Shown here: piece by piece, positions 9,558 to 18,341 of the stretch
Layout of the letters: every line of letters begins with the position of its first letter
Position numbering within the stretch: the stretch's first letter is position 1
Assembly: GCA_004020545.1 (NCBI GenBank)
Contig: SAQE01000009.1
Coordinates: 1-64,000 of the forward strand
Direction: 5' to 3'
Source: Mesorhizobium sp.
GTDB lineage: Bacteria > Pseudomonadota > Alphaproteobacteria > Rhizobiales > Rhizobiaceae
DNA: 64,000 nt
Notes under the pieces: model-generated
Seen by the model: the letters and a program-made list of their open reading frames with translations, nothing else
The model's database searches: none
What the model was told of the DNA's origin: nothing
Translations under genes and position numbers: made by a program

Positions 9558-11435
9558 TCAGGCTTTGCCAATTTTTGCCGCCTTGCCCTTGTCGATCCAC
9601 CACAGCGCTTCGACCGGAAAGCCGAAATCGGGTTTCTGCTCGGGAAAGCCGAACATATCCCAATAGGCGCTTCGGTGATTCGCCAGATACCAACTTGGAA
9701 TCCAATCGCGCCGTGCGCGCAAGACCCGGTCGAGCGCCCGCATCGCCGCCGTCAGGCTTTCGCGGTCCTTGGCGGCGCCGACGGCATCGATCAGCGCGTC
9801 GATCGCCGGGCTCGATGTTCCCGGCAGATTGCGCGAGCCCGAAACGGACGCGCTTCGCGAATGGAAGAAGATTTCGAGATCATCGCGGGTCGGCGTCGCG
9901 CTGAACGAGAAGGCGGCGGAGATCAGGTCGTAGTCGAATGTGTTCTGTCGCAATTGATACTGCGCGGCATCGACCAGCCGGATGGAGGCATCGATGCCGA
10001 CCGCCTTCATATTGTCGACCCAGGGCGAGTAAATCTGCACGAACGCTTCGTCGTCGACGAGGATTTCTGCCGACAGGCGTCCACCCTTGTCGTTGACGGC
10101 GAAATCGCCGGATCGCTTCCAGCCGGCCTCGGCAAGAAGCTTGACCGCCTTGCCCAGCAATTGGCGGTCGCGGCCGGAGCCGTTCGACACCGCCTGGGTC
10201 ACGGCTTCGCCGAAGGTCTCTGGCGGGATCTGGTTTCGCAGCGGCTCCAGCAGTGCGAGTTCCTGCGGCGACGGCACGCCTTCAGCGCGAAAATCCGACT
10301 TCTCGAAGCAAGACTGCGAGCGCTCATAGGAGCCGTAGAAGAAATTGCGCCGCGTCCATTCGAAGTCGAAGCAGAGCCCGATCGCCTGCCGAACGCGAGA
10401 GTCCCGAAACTGTTCCCGCCTCTGATTGACGGCGGTGGCCTGCATGGAAGGCACCTTTTCCGCCGGGAATTCGTGCTTGACCACCTTGCCGGCCGTGACG
10501 GCCGGAAAATCGTAACCCGTTGCCCATACACGCGAAACGGATTCCTCCCTGTAGAGGATCTCGCCCTTCTTGAACGCTTCGAATGCGGCATTGCGGTTCT
10601 GGTAGAACTCGATGCGAATGCGCTGGAAATTGTTCTGTCCGCGATTGACCGGGAGATCGTTGCCCCAATAGTCGATCACCCGCTCGTATTCGATCCAGGT
10701 CCCGGCTGACCAGCGGCCGACCTTGTAGGCGCCTGAACCCAGCGGCGGGTTCATCTGCGAGGAATCGAAGGGATTGGCCGTATAGAAGGCTTTCGACAGG
10801 ATCGGCATCTGGACGACGTTGAGGATCGTACGGGAGGTCTGCTTGCCTGAGAATTTGAGCTTCAGCGTGTGGGTGTCCACCGCTACGGCGTCCTCCAGAT
10901 GCGTCAGTGGCAGCGAATAGTCCGGGTGTCCCTTGTCCTTCAGCAGCTTGAAGGTGAAGGCGGCATCCTCGGCCGTCAGCGGCGTGCCGTCGTGGAAGCG
11001 GGCCTGCGGGCGCAGTGAAAAGGTGAAGCCGTTGCGGTCGTCGGAAATCATGACGTTTTCGGCGATCAGCCCATAGACGGCGTCGGGCTCGTCGAGCGCC
11101 CGCACCATCAGCTGGTCGAAGCACATTTCCATGCGCTGCGGCGCGTCGCCCTTGGGTACGAATGAATTCAGCGTGCTGAAGGTCAGCGGGGTCTGGTTCG
11201 CGCCCCAGTTGAATGGCAGAAAGTTGAACGTGCCGCCTTGCGGCGCGTCGACATTGACATAGTCGAAATGCGTGAAGTCGGGCTTGTATTTGAGGTCGCC
11301 GAAGGCAGACAGGCCGTGCACTTTCACGCCGGTCGGAATGGCGGCAAAGGCGCGGCCGGGGAGCAGCGCCGTGGCCGCCACCGCCGTGCTGAGTGCCAGG
11401 AAGTCGCGACGAGGGAGCAATTTCTGCCGCCCCAT
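9558..11435 (-). CDS. ABC transporter extracellular solute-binding protein (YejA-like, second copy)
   Basis: A 625-residue SBP_bac_5 family protein. The N terminus RRDFLALSTAVAATALLPG resembles a twin-arginine signal, with cleavage likely after AFA near residue 30. The mature part shares the FDYVNVDAPQGG block with the protein encoded just upstream, so the two are paralogues. The ATG overlaps the stop of that gene by one base. Binds peptides or peptide-like ligands for YejBEF. The Tat-like signal contrasts with the plain Sec-like signal of its neighbour. Confidence 0.92.
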   Translation of the reverse strand: MGRQKLLPRRDFLALSTAVAATALLPGRAFAAIPTGVKVHGLSAFGDLKYKPDFTHFDYVNVDAPQGGTFNFLPFNWGANQTPLTFSTLNSFVPKGDAPQRMEMCFDQLMVRALDEPDAVYGLIAENVMISDDRNGFTFSLRPQARFHDGTPLTAEDAAFTFKLLKDKGHPDYSLPLTHLEDAVAVDTHTLKLKFSGKQTSRTILNVVQMPILSKAFYTANPFDSSQMNPPLGSGAYKVGRWSAGTWIEYERVIDYWGNDLPVNRGQNNFQRIRIEFYQNRNAAFEAFKKGEILYREESVSRVWATGYDFPAVTAGKVVKHEFPAEKVPSMQATAVNQRREQFRDSRVRQAIGLCFDFEWTRRNFFYGSYERSQSCFEKSDFRAEGVPSPQELALLEPLRNQIPPETFGEAVTQAVSNGSGRDRQLLGKAVKLLAEAGWKRSGDFAVNDKGGRLSAEILVDDEAFVQIYSPWVDNMKAVGIDASIRLVDAAQYQLRQNTFDYDLISAAFSFSATPTRDDLEIFFHSRSASVSGSRNLPGTSSPAIDALIDAVGAAKDRESLTAAMRALDRVLRARRDWIPSWYLANHRSAYWDMFGFPEQKPDFGFPVEALWWIDKGKAAKIGKA

Positions 11436-13333
11436 CAATTGAGCCCCTTGTACTTGGCGGCCAGCGCCTTCTCTTTCGCTGTGTCGACCCACCAGGAATC
11501 GATATCGGCGCCACGATAGCTGGGCTGCTTTTCAGGCATGCCGAACTTGTTCCAATAGGCGAGCCACACCACCGCGCGATAGTATTGCGGAACGACATAG
11601 TAGTTCCACAACAGCACCCGATCGAGCGCGTGGGTGGCGGCGACGAGATCGTCGCGGTCGGCGGCGAAGATGATATGGTCGACGAGCGCATCGACGACCG
11701 GGTTCTTGATGCCGGAATAATTGCGCGATCCCGGCGTGTCCGCCGCCTTCGAGCTCCAGAAATCGCGTTGCTCGTTGCCTGGCGATTCTGATTGCTGGAG
11801 TATGCTGGTGATCACGTCGTAATCGAAATTATTGACGCGGTTGATGTACTGCGTCTGGTCGATGATCCGCAGCGTCGCGTCGACGCCGATCTTGCGCAGA
11901 TTGGCGATCCAGGGACTGGCGATGACCTGGTCGGTGTCGTTCGATCCGAGTATCTCGAACTTGAACGGCGCGCCGGTCTTGGCGTTCACCATCTTGCCGC
12001 CCTTGATCACCCAGCCTGCCTTGGCGAACAGGTCGACCGCCTGCTTCAGGTATTTGCGCTCGGCTTGCGGTGAATCGTAGACCGGCAGCTTGAATTCCTG
12101 CGTGAACAGCTCCGGCGGCAGCTTGTCTCGATACTTCTCCAGGATTTCGAGTTCCTTGCCTTGCGGCAGTCCGCTCGACGCCAGCTCCGTGCCCTCGAAA
12201 TAGCTGTGGGTGCGCGTGTTCGAATTGTAGAACAGCGTGCGGTTCATGGTCTCGAAGTCGAACGGATAGGTCAGTGCGGCCCGCACCAGCCGATCCTGGA
12301 ACAGCGGCCGCCGCTGATTGAGCACGAAAGCCTGCATGGGTTCCGGCGAGGTGGTCTTGAATTCCTTCTTGATCACGTCTCCGGCGGTTACGGCTGGAAA
12401 GTTGTAGGCCGTCGCCCAGCGGCGCGAGCTGTTTTCAGGCTTGATGTCGTCAAGTCCGCCCTTGGTGAAAGCCTGCCAGGCGGCATTGTCATCCAGGATA
12501 TAGGTGAAGCGCTGGGTGTCAAAATTCTCGCGGCCGATTTTCACCGGCAGCTTAGCGCCCCAGTAATCGGGCACGCGCTGCCAGACGATCTCCGAGCCCG
12601 GCTTGAAGCCGGCGATCTTATAGGCGGCGGAGCCCAGCGGTGGCTCCAGTGTCGACTTGGTGATATCGCGCTTTTTGCCGCTGGCGTCGGTGCCTTCCCA
12701 CCAATGCTTCGGCAATACGACGAGGTCGCCGAGGATCTTGGGCAGTTCCCGATTGCCCTTCTGGTTGAAGTGGAACTCCACCTCGCGGTCCGAGATGGCG
12801 GTCGCCTCGGTGACGTTCTCGAAATAGCGATTGTACATCGGGCTGTTGGCTTTGAGCACCTGGAACGACCAGACCACGTCGTCGACGGTGATCGGCTGGC
12901 CATCGTGCCATTTCGCGCGCGGATCGAGCCGGTATGTCGCCGACGAATAGTCCGGCGGGTATTTGTAGGCCTCGGCGATCAGCGGGTGGCTGACGCTGCC
13001 CTCGTCGGTCGCCTGATCCATCAGCGTGTCATAGAGCAGCCCGCCGCCGAACTGCGCGAAGCCGGCGGCCGGCGCACCCTGCACGATGTAGGGGTTGAAG
13101 CTGTCGAAGGTGCCGACGACGACGGAATTGTGGGTTCCGCCTTTCGGCGCATCCGGATTGACGTAGTCGTAGCGCTGGAAATTGTCGCCGTATTTGGAGG
13201 GGCCGATCAGCGAGGAGGTGGTGTGCCATTCGTCGGCGAAGCCGGCCTCAAGGCTCGCGGCGAAGGCGACCGCCAGCATCGACGCGAAAAATGCCATCGA
13301 TGCGAAAAATGTCCGGGAGCGGCCGACCGTCAT
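11435..13333 (-). CDS. yejA: ABC transporter extracellular solute-binding protein (YejA-like, first copy)
   Basis: A 632-residue periplasmic binding protein and first gene of the operon. The N-terminal 33 residues form a Sec signal peptide containing a small repeat (FFASMAFFASM). Mature sequence has the RYDYVNPDAPKGG motif of YejA-type proteins. GAGGAG lies five bases before the ATG. Upstream is about 157 bp of shared intergenic DNA with a terminator hairpin for the convergently placed cytochrome gene. Role: delivery of oligopeptides, possibly microcin C-like, to YejBEF. Confidence 0.92.
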   Translation of the reverse strand: MTVGRSRTFFASMAFFASMLAVAFAASLEAGFADEWHTTSSLIGPSKYGDNFQRYDYVNPDAPKGGTHNSVVVGTFDSFNPYIVQGAPAAGFAQFGGGLLYDTLMDQATDEGSVSHPLIAEAYKYPPDYSSATYRLDPRAKWHDGQPITVDDVVWSFQVLKANSPMYNRYFENVTEATAISDREVEFHFNQKGNRELPKILGDLVVLPKHWWEGTDASGKKRDITKSTLEPPLGSAAYKIAGFKPGSEIVWQRVPDYWGAKLPVKIGRENFDTQRFTYILDDNAAWQAFTKGGLDDIKPENSSRRWATAYNFPAVTAGDVIKKEFKTTSPEPMQAFVLNQRRPLFQDRLVRAALTYPFDFETMNRTLFYNSNTRTHSYFEGTELASSGLPQGKELEILEKYRDKLPPELFTQEFKLPVYDSPQAERKYLKQAVDLFAKAGWVIKGGKMVNAKTGAPFKFEILGSNDTDQVIASPWIANLRKIGVDATLRIIDQTQYINRVNNFDYDVITSILQQSESPGNEQRDFWSSKAADTPGSRNYSGIKNPVVDALVDHIIFAADRDDLVAATHALDRVLLWNYYVVPQYYRAVVWLAYWNKFGMPEKQPSYRGADIDSWWVDTAKEKALAAKYKGLN

Positions 13334-13389
13334 GCGTTCTCCTCGTCGCGAACAGTACCCACCGGCAATCTAGATCATTTGACGCCGGT

Positions 13390-13433
13390 GAAAACCGCAA
13401 GCGGCGGTCTTTGTCGCCCAATATGCGGTTTTC
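13390..13433. promoter_or_regulatory. Inverted repeat upstream of yejA
   Basis: Perfect 9-base arms GAAAACCGC (13390-13398) and GCGGTTTTC (13425-13433) separated by 26 bases. They lie between the yejA start and the cycM-side terminator. This could be a protein-binding site or an RNA hairpin at the 5' end of the yej mRNA. No promoter hexamers are clear. Confidence 0.35.
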
Positions 13434-13440
13434 CTAACAG

Positions 13441-13465
13441 AAAAGCCGGGACGAACCCGGCTTTT
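13441..13465 (-). terminator. Intrinsic terminator of the cytochrome c gene
   Basis: Ten-base perfect stem AAAAGCCGGG / CCCGGCTTTT with a 5-base loop. It lies 27 bases past the cytochrome c stop codon, read on the minus strand. The A-run before and T-run after make it potentially bidirectional. Confidence 0.85.
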
Positions 13466-13491
13466 CTGAGGAAGTCTGTATGACAAATTGT

Positions 13492-14157
13492 TTATTGGGC
13501 GGGCGCCGCGGGCTTGGCCGGGGCGGCGCCTTCGGCCGGCTTGGCGGGCGCGGCGCCTTCCGCAGGCTTGGCGCCTTCGGCGGGCTTGGCCTCGGCCGCA
13601 GCACCCGGCTGCGGCAGCGGCTTCGGATTGTCCGACAGCGTGCGCAGATAGGCGATCACGTTGGCGCGGTCTTCATCCTTCGGCAGGCCGGCGAAGCCCA
13701 TCGCCGTGCCCTTCACGAACTTCTTCGGCGAGGTGATGAACTGGTTGAGGTTGTCGTAGGTCCACTTCTCGGCGCCGCCCTTCGAAAAATCCTTCATGCC
13801 GGCAGAATAGGCAAAGCCCTGATGCTCGGCGACGGGGCGGTCGACGATGTCCCAGAGGTCCGGACCGACCTTGTTGGGGCCGCCCTTTTCGCCGGAATGG
13901 CAGGCCTGGCACTTCTTGAAGATGGCGGCGCCCGCCTCGGCATTGGCGGCGGCAAGCAGATCGGCGATCGGCTTGGCTTCGGCGGCCGGGGCGGCTGCGC
14001 CACCGCCTTCGGCCGGCTCCTGGGCCTCGATGGCGAAGCCGGGCTTCTCGGGCGCGGGGGAAGCAAACAGCGCGTTGGACACGATGCCCACGGAAAAGAC
14101 GACGAAGCAGGTTCCGAGGAATCCGCCGAGCAGCTTGTTGACTTCGTTGGAATCCAT
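13492..14157 (-). CDS. Membrane-anchored c-type cytochrome (CycM-like)
   Basis: A 221-residue protein with an uncleaved N-terminal membrane anchor (about residues 10-31) and one class I cytochrome c domain. The heme motif CQACH is at 83-87, and the likely axial methionine lies in KGTAMGF. The C-terminal 35 residues are a low-complexity tail of [16 protein letters not shown]-type repeats. Such membrane cytochromes carry electrons from the bc1 complex to terminal oxidases on the periplasmic face. The gene is divergent from kdsB and followed by a strong terminator, so probably monocistronic. Confidence 0.92.
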   Translation of the reverse strand: MDSNEVNKLLGGFLGTCFVVFSVGIVSNALFASPAPEKPGFAIEAQEPAEGGGAAAPAAEAKPIADLLAAANAEAGAAIFKKCQACHSGEKGGPNKVGPDLWDIVDRPVAEHQGFAYSAGMKDFSKGGAEKWTYDNLNQFITSPKKFVKGTAMGFAGLPKDEDRANVIAYLRTLSDNPKPLPQPGAAAEAKPAEGAKPAEGAAPAKPAEGAAPAKPAAPAQ

Positions 14158-14257
14158 ACGCCCCTTGCTCCCTTTTCCGGCGGACCGTCCCGTCCACTCC
14201 GTCCGTCGGTATCGCTAAAGGCCCGGAAGGGCCAGTCAAATCGCGCGGAAACTAGGT

Positions 14258-14286
14258 CTTTTGCTTCGGCGTTGCAACACCTATAA
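14258..14286 (+). promoter_or_regulatory. Candidate kdsB promoter
   Basis: CTTTTG and CTATAA are separated by 17 bases, close to the alphaproteobacterial vegetative pattern. The predicted transcript would start about 57 bases before the kdsB ATG. Only the hexamer match supports it. Confidence 0.35.
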
Positions 14287-14349
14287 GGGCGCTTCCAGTG
14301 AGACCTTTTGCCACTTTTCCATCCGCTTTCCCGGCCGCCCCGAAGTCCC

Positions 14350-15078
14350 ATGTCGACATTGATCCTGATCCCCGCCCGCATGGCCTCGACGCGCCTGCCG
14401 GGCAAGCCGCTGGCCGACATCGCCGGCGCGCCGATGATTGTCCATGTCGCCCGCCGCGGCGCCGAGGCCGGGCTCGGCCGCGTGGTGGTGGCGACCGACA
14501 CGGAGGCTGTCGCCGAGGCGGTGCGGTCGCATGGTTTCGAGGCGGTGATGACCCGTGCCGACCACGAATCGGGTTCCGACCGCATCTTCGAGGCCCTCAC
14601 CGCGCTTGACCCGGAGAAAAAGGTCGAGACGATCGTCAACGTCCAGGGCGATCTGCCGACCATCGATCCTGAAATCATCGGCGCATCGCTGCGGCCCTTC
14701 GCCGATGCCGCGGTCGATATCGCCACGCTCGGCGTCGAGATCGTCCGCGACGAGGAGAAGACCAATCCGAACGTGGTCAAGATCGTCGGCTCGCCGCTCT
14801 CCGCGACGAGGCTGAGGGCGCTCTATTTCACGCGCGCCACGGCACCTTGGGGGGAGGGGCCGCTCTATCACCACATAGGTCTCTACGCTTACCGCCGCGC
14901 CGCGCTCGAACGCTTCGTGGCGCTGAAGCCGTCGCCGCTCGAGCGCCGCGAGCGGCTCGAGCAGTTGCGGGCGCTGGAAGCCGGCATGCGCATCGATGCC
15001 GAGATCGTCCGGTCGCTGCCGCTCGGCGTCGACACGCCCGACGACCTGGAGCGCGCGAGAAAGATCCTTTCAAACTGA
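14350..15078 (+). CDS. kdsB: 3-deoxy-manno-octulosonate cytidylyltransferase
   Basis: A 242-residue enzyme that couples CTP and Kdo to CMP-Kdo, the donor for lipid A core synthesis in the cytoplasm. The nucleotide-binding N terminus [18 protein letters not shown] is diagnostic, and VNVQGDLP and the DHESGSDR region are also present. The ATG of MSTLIL was preferred over one 42 bases upstream that adds no family sequence. pheA follows 26 bases later on the same strand, so the two are probably co-transcribed. Confidence 0.96.
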   Translation: MSTLILIPARMASTRLPGKPLADIAGAPMIVHVARRGAEAGLGRVVVATDTEAVAEAVRSHGFEAVMTRADHESGSDRIFEALTALDPEKKVETIVNVQGDLPTIDPEIIGASLRPFADAAVDIATLGVEIVRDEEKTNPNVVKIVGSPLSATRLRALYFTRATAPWGEGPLYHHIGLYAYRRAALERFVALKPSPLERRERLEQLRALEAGMRIDAEIVRSLPLGVDTPDDLERARKILSN

Positions 15079-15104
15079 GACATCCGTAAGAGAGACATTG
15101 GCGT

Positions 15105-15968
15105 ATGCCTGAAAAGACCAACAGAATCTCCTTCCAGGGCGAGCCCGGTGCCAACTCCGACACCGCATGCCGCAACATGTTCCCATCGATGGAGCCGTTG
15201 CCCTGCCCGACCTTCGAGGACGCCTTCAACGCGGTGGAGACCGGCAAGGCCGATCTCGCCATGATCCCGATCGAGAACACGATCGCCGGGCGCGTGGCCG
15301 ACATCCACCATCTTTTGCCGGAATCGCGGCTGCACATCGTCGGCGAGTATTTCCTGCCGATCCACTTCCAACTGATGGTGCTGCCCGGCGTCAAGCGCGA
15401 AGAGATCAGAAGCGTGCACAGCCATATCCATGCGCTTGGTCAGTGCCGCAAATACATCCGCAAGAACGGCTGGAAGCCGGTGGTCGCCGGCGACACTGCC
15501 GGGTCGGCGAAGATGGTCTCCGAGGTCAGGGACCGCACCATGGCCGCGCTGGCGCCGGCGCTCGCCGCGGAGCTCTACGGCCTCGACATCATCGAGAAGA
15601 ATGTCGAGGACACCGACTCCAACGTCACCCGCTTCGTCGTGCTGACCAAGAACAAGCAATGGGCCGAGCGGCCTTCGCCGGACGCCAAGATGATGACCAC
15701 CTTCATCTTCCGCGTCCGCAACGTGCCGGCCGCGCTCTACAAGGCCATGGGCGGCTTCGCCACCAACGGCATCAACATGACCAAGCTCGAGAGCTACCAG
15801 CTCGGCGCCTTCACCGCGACGCTGTTCTATGCCGATATCGAAGGCCACCCCGACGATCCGCTGGTGAAGCTCGCGCTCGACGAATTGCGCTTCTTCTCGC
15901 GCGAGATGCGCATCCTCGGCGTCTATCCGGCGAGCGCGTCGCGCGAGCAGTGGAAGGTCGCGGATTAG
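15105..15968 (+). CDS. pheA: Prephenate dehydratase
   Basis: A 287-residue monofunctional enzyme converting prephenate to phenylpyruvate for phenylalanine synthesis. The periplasmic-fold catalytic domain covers about 1-185, with the NVTRF motif containing the catalytic Thr. A C-terminal ACT domain (about 200-280, FRVRNVPAALYKAMGGF...) should bind phenylalanine for feedback inhibition. No fused chorismate mutase, as usual for this group. Confidence 0.96.
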   Translation: MPEKTNRISFQGEPGANSDTACRNMFPSMEPLPCPTFEDAFNAVETGKADLAMIPIENTIAGRVADIHHLLPESRLHIVGEYFLPIHFQLMVLPGVKREEIRSVHSHIHALGQCRKYIRKNGWKPVVAGDTAGSAKMVSEVRDRTMAALAPALAAELYGLDIIEKNVEDTDSNVTRFVVLTKNKQWAERPSPDAKMMTTFIFRVRNVPAALYKAMGGFATNGINMTKLESYQLGAFTATLFYADIEGHPDDPLVKLALDELRFFSREMRILGVYPASASREQWKVAD

Positions 15969-16019
15969 TCTAGACAGTCATTGCTCCGCGGTTCAAGCAC
16001 GACCGCACCTTCGAGATTG

Positions 16020-16215
16020 GCCGAAGCCTTGGTGCTTCGTCATCCACGGGCGGAGCAAGGAGCGAAGCGACGCGGCGCAGACCCGAGGATCCTGTGCCGT
16101 TACGTCGAAGCGCCGCCCCACGGTGCAGAACTCTGCTCCACTGCGCCCGTCGCAAAAGTCACGGCATGGATTCCAGGGTCTTCGCTCTGCTCCGCCCTGG
16201 AATGATGAACCCGCG
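16020..16215. repeat. Pair of palindromic intergenic repeat modules
   Basis: Two hairpin-like modules lie between the convergent pheA and Dabb genes. Module one spans about 16038-16092, with ATCCACGGG and CCCGAGGAT as imperfect arms. Module two spans about 16168-16203, with TTCCAGGG and CCCTGGAA arms around a TCTTCGCTCTGCTCCGC centre. Both contain a CGGAGC/GCTCCG element, suggesting related units of a dispersed repeat. Confidence 0.55.
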
Positions 16216-16245
16216 AAAGTCGCCGTCCATCTCAGGCGCCGGTGT

Positions 16246-16548
16246 TCAGCCAAACCCCAGCGGCACGTAGTCGATCTCCATGAAAGCCTCGACCTCCGGC
16301 ACCCAGCGGTCACGCACGAAGGCGACGTGGTCGGGATGTTCGTTGTACCTGGTGTAGGCGGCCTGATCGGCGAACTCCATCGAGAAGCCGAACTGGTAGT
16401 CGTTCTTGGGGCTCACCTGGCGTAGCTGCTCGAAATGCGTCACACCTTTGATCCCGGTCAGGATCTTCTTGGCATCATGGAGGAACCGCTTCGCCTCCAG
16501 CGAATGCGGCGCATGCTTCAGCGTGAACACGACGGTATGACGGATCAT
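16246..16548 (-). CDS. Dabb family stress-responsive barrel protein
   Basis: A 100-residue single-domain protein beginning MIRHTVVFTLK, with the alpha/beta dimeric barrel pattern of the Dabb family (VTHFEQL, the F..F.D..AY..Y..HP.H block and a terminal aromatic segment). It forms dimers in characterised homologues, but the biochemical role is mostly undefined. It starts 14 bases after the nudC stop on the same strand and is likely co-expressed with it. Confidence 0.88.
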   Translation of the reverse strand: MIRHTVVFTLKHAPHSLEAKRFLHDAKKILTGIKGVTHFEQLRQVSPKNDYQFGFSMEFADQAAYTRYNEHPDHVAFVRDRWVPEVEAFMEIDYVPLGFG

Positions 16549-16562
16549 TTCGGCCCCTGCTT

Positions 16563-17504
16563 CTATTCGCTGTCGACCCAGGCGCGGATGAGATGGTGGG
16601 CGATTGCCCTCTTCGGCGGCGTGATCAAACCATCGCCATGCGTCCTCTCCAGCATCGAGCGCACCTCATCGCGGAAAAACCAGCGGCAGTCCTCCAGCTC
16701 GTTGAGGTCGGCCTGGATATCCTCGTTGAGCGGCTCGCCGAAGCAGCCGATCATCAGCGAATAGGGGAACGGCCAGGGCTGGCTGGCGTGGTAGACGACG
16801 CGTCCGAGTCGGATCCCGGCCTCCTCCAGCGTCTCGCGGCGCACCGCCGCCTCGATCGTCTCGCCGGGCTCGATGAAGCCGGCAAGGGCCGAAAACATGC
16901 CGGGCGCGAAATGCCGACCGCGTCCGAGCAGGCATTTCTGTGGCGTCACCGTCAGCATGATCGCCACCGGGTCGGTGCGCGGGAAATGCTCGGTGCCGCA
17001 GACCGGGCAGTGCCGCCTGTAGCCGCCTGCGCGCATTTCCGAACGGTTGCCGCATTTCGAGCAAAAGCCATGACTGGCGTGCCAGGCGAGCAGCGCCGCG
17101 CCTTGCGCCAGCGCGCCGGCGGCCGCATCATCGATCAGCCCCTGCATATAGACGGAGCGGTAGTCGATCGCCTTGACCGTCTCAGGCAACTTTTCCGGTT
17201 CGATGCCGGCGGGCACGGCAAGTACCGGACCGCTGTCCGAAAAGCCGAGCAGCACGCCGCGGTCGAGCGAAACCTCGAAGGGTTGGCCTTCCGCCGCTTC
17301 GAACCACGGGTCGAACCTGCCGTCGCTGAGCTTCAGATAGAGCCTGCCGCCATGCATCAGCAACAGGCGCGCCGTTCGATCGGCAAGCGCCTTCTCGACG
17401 GCGTCGTCGGCGCGGTTTTCCGATTGCCGGTCGATCTGGTTTCCGGCGAAACCGACGAACTGGCTCGGCTCGCGCAGGGGCGCGTCAAACAGACGAAAGC
17501 GCAT
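16563..17504 (-). CDS. nudC: NAD+ diphosphatase (NudC family Nudix hydrolase)
   Basis: A 313-residue protein with the three NudC parts: an N-terminal domain, a zinc ribbon (CSKCGN...CPVCG), and a Nudix domain. The Nudix box is intact in the order GFIEPGET, then REtLEEAG. The SQPWPFPYSLMIG motif that marks NADH-pyrophosphatase members is present. It splits NAD(H) to NMN and AMP and, in known homologues, removes NAD caps from RNA. The HIT hydrolase gene lies 33 bases upstream. Confidence 0.95.
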   Translation of the reverse strand: MRFRLFDAPLREPSQFVGFAGNQIDRQSENRADDAVEKALADRTARLLLMHGGRLYLKLSDGRFDPWFEAAEGQPFEVSLDRGVLLGFSDSGPVLAVPAGIEPEKLPETVKAIDYRSVYMQGLIDDAAAGALAQGAALLAWHASHGFCSKCGNRSEMRAGGYRRHCPVCGTEHFPRTDPVAIMLTVTPQKCLLGRGRHFAPGMFSALAGFIEPGETIEAAVRRETLEEAGIRLGRVVYHASQPWPFPYSLMIGCFGEPLNEDIQADLNELEDCRWFFRDEVRSMLERTHGDGLITPPKRAIAHHLIRAWVDSE

Positions 17505-17537
17505 GGGGTCTCGGGGCTCTGATGGACACTGGTCGGC

Positions 17538-17957
17538 TTATAGCGCTGCCTTGATCGTTTCGGCAAACCGGCGGATGTCGGGGCGTTGATAGGGCTCGCG
17601 CATGCCGTGTCCCCAGACCGGCCCCGGCCAGCCGGGGTCGCCTTCGGTGCGGGCGATGACGTGGACATGGAGTTGGCGCACGATGTTGCCGAGCGCGCCG
17701 GTGTTGATCTTGGTGCAGCCGGTCACCCGCTTCAGCGCCTGCGCCACCATGTTGGTCTCGAAGGTCAGCATCGCCTGGTCGAGCGGCGTCAGCTCGTGGA
17801 TTTCCTCCACGCCCGGCCGCTGCGGCACCAGGACCAGCCACGGCCAGCGGCGATCGTTCATCAGCCTGAGTTCGCACAGGCCGAGCCACATGAGCTGCTC
17901 ACTGTCCGCCTCCAATCGGGCGTCCAGCGTGAATCCGGCCTTGAGGCCCGGCAGCAT
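17538..17957 (-). CDS. HIT family hydrolase (Ap4A-type)
   Basis: A 139-residue histidine-triad protein with the motif LHVHVIAR. The ribosome binding site GAAGGAAA lies before MLPGLK, so I prefer this start over an ATG 33 bases upstream. Family members hydrolyse dinucleoside polyphosphates or nucleotide conjugates. It pairs with nudC in nucleotide clean-up. Confidence 0.9.
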   Translation of the reverse strand: MLPGLKAGFTLDARLEADSEQLMWLGLCELRLMNDRRWPWLVLVPQRPGVEEIHELTPLDQAMLTFETNMVAQALKRVTGCTKINTGALGNIVRQLHVHVIARTEGDPGWPGPVWGHGMREPYQRPDIRRFAETIKAAL

Positions 17958-18101
17958 GGGCGTTTCCTTCGCTTTTATAATATTATCCAAACCGGGGAAC
18001 GCTAGAGCGGCGGCAAGATGGCTGCAAGCGAATCATTGGCCGCTATTGCGGATTTGAAGGCTGTCGCGCCTGCGCGGCCCGGCCGGCCGTTTACCTCTGC
18101 C

Positions 18102-18130
18102 CTTGCATTTCGCCGCTGAATTGCCGATAT
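18102..18130 (+). promoter_or_regulatory. Promoter of the SRP RNA gene
   Basis: CTTGCA (18102-18107), 17 bases, CGATAT (18125-18130). The predicted start falls 7-8 bases later, at the first base of the SRP RNA stem at 18138. This exact fit makes it a strong call. Confidence 0.65.
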
Positions 18131-18137
18131 GGAGTGT

Positions 18138-18233
18138 GGGAGGTTGGTGGTGGACGATCCACTCGCCAACCGGGTCAGGTCCGGAAGGAAGCAGCCCTAA
18201 CGAGCCCGGAACGGGTCATTGTTCCAGCCTCCC
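18138..18233 (+). ncRNA. ffs: Bacterial small signal recognition particle RNA (4.5S)
   Basis: About 96 nt. The ends GGGAGGTTGG and CCAGCCTCCC pair with one G-U. The conserved apical region GGTCAGGTCCGGAAGGAAGC followed by AGCCCTAACG (18173-18203) is the Ffh-binding and tetraloop segment. It guides membrane protein targeting with Ffh and FtsY. It sits directly upstream of dnaX, a placement also known in other bacteria. Confidence 0.95.
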
Positions 18234-18341
18234 GCCTCTTCGCCTTTCTCCCGCGACATTGACGGCGCCAAGCCGTGCGGGTGAGACTATGCGCAGGAAT
18301 CGGCCGCCTTCCGTCGCGGTCCTTGGAGCTTTTGACGGCGA

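Noticed and set aside
8373-10709. Plus-strand open frame of 778 codons
   Set aside because: Antisense of yejB and the second binding protein, both well supported; charged low-complexity translation.
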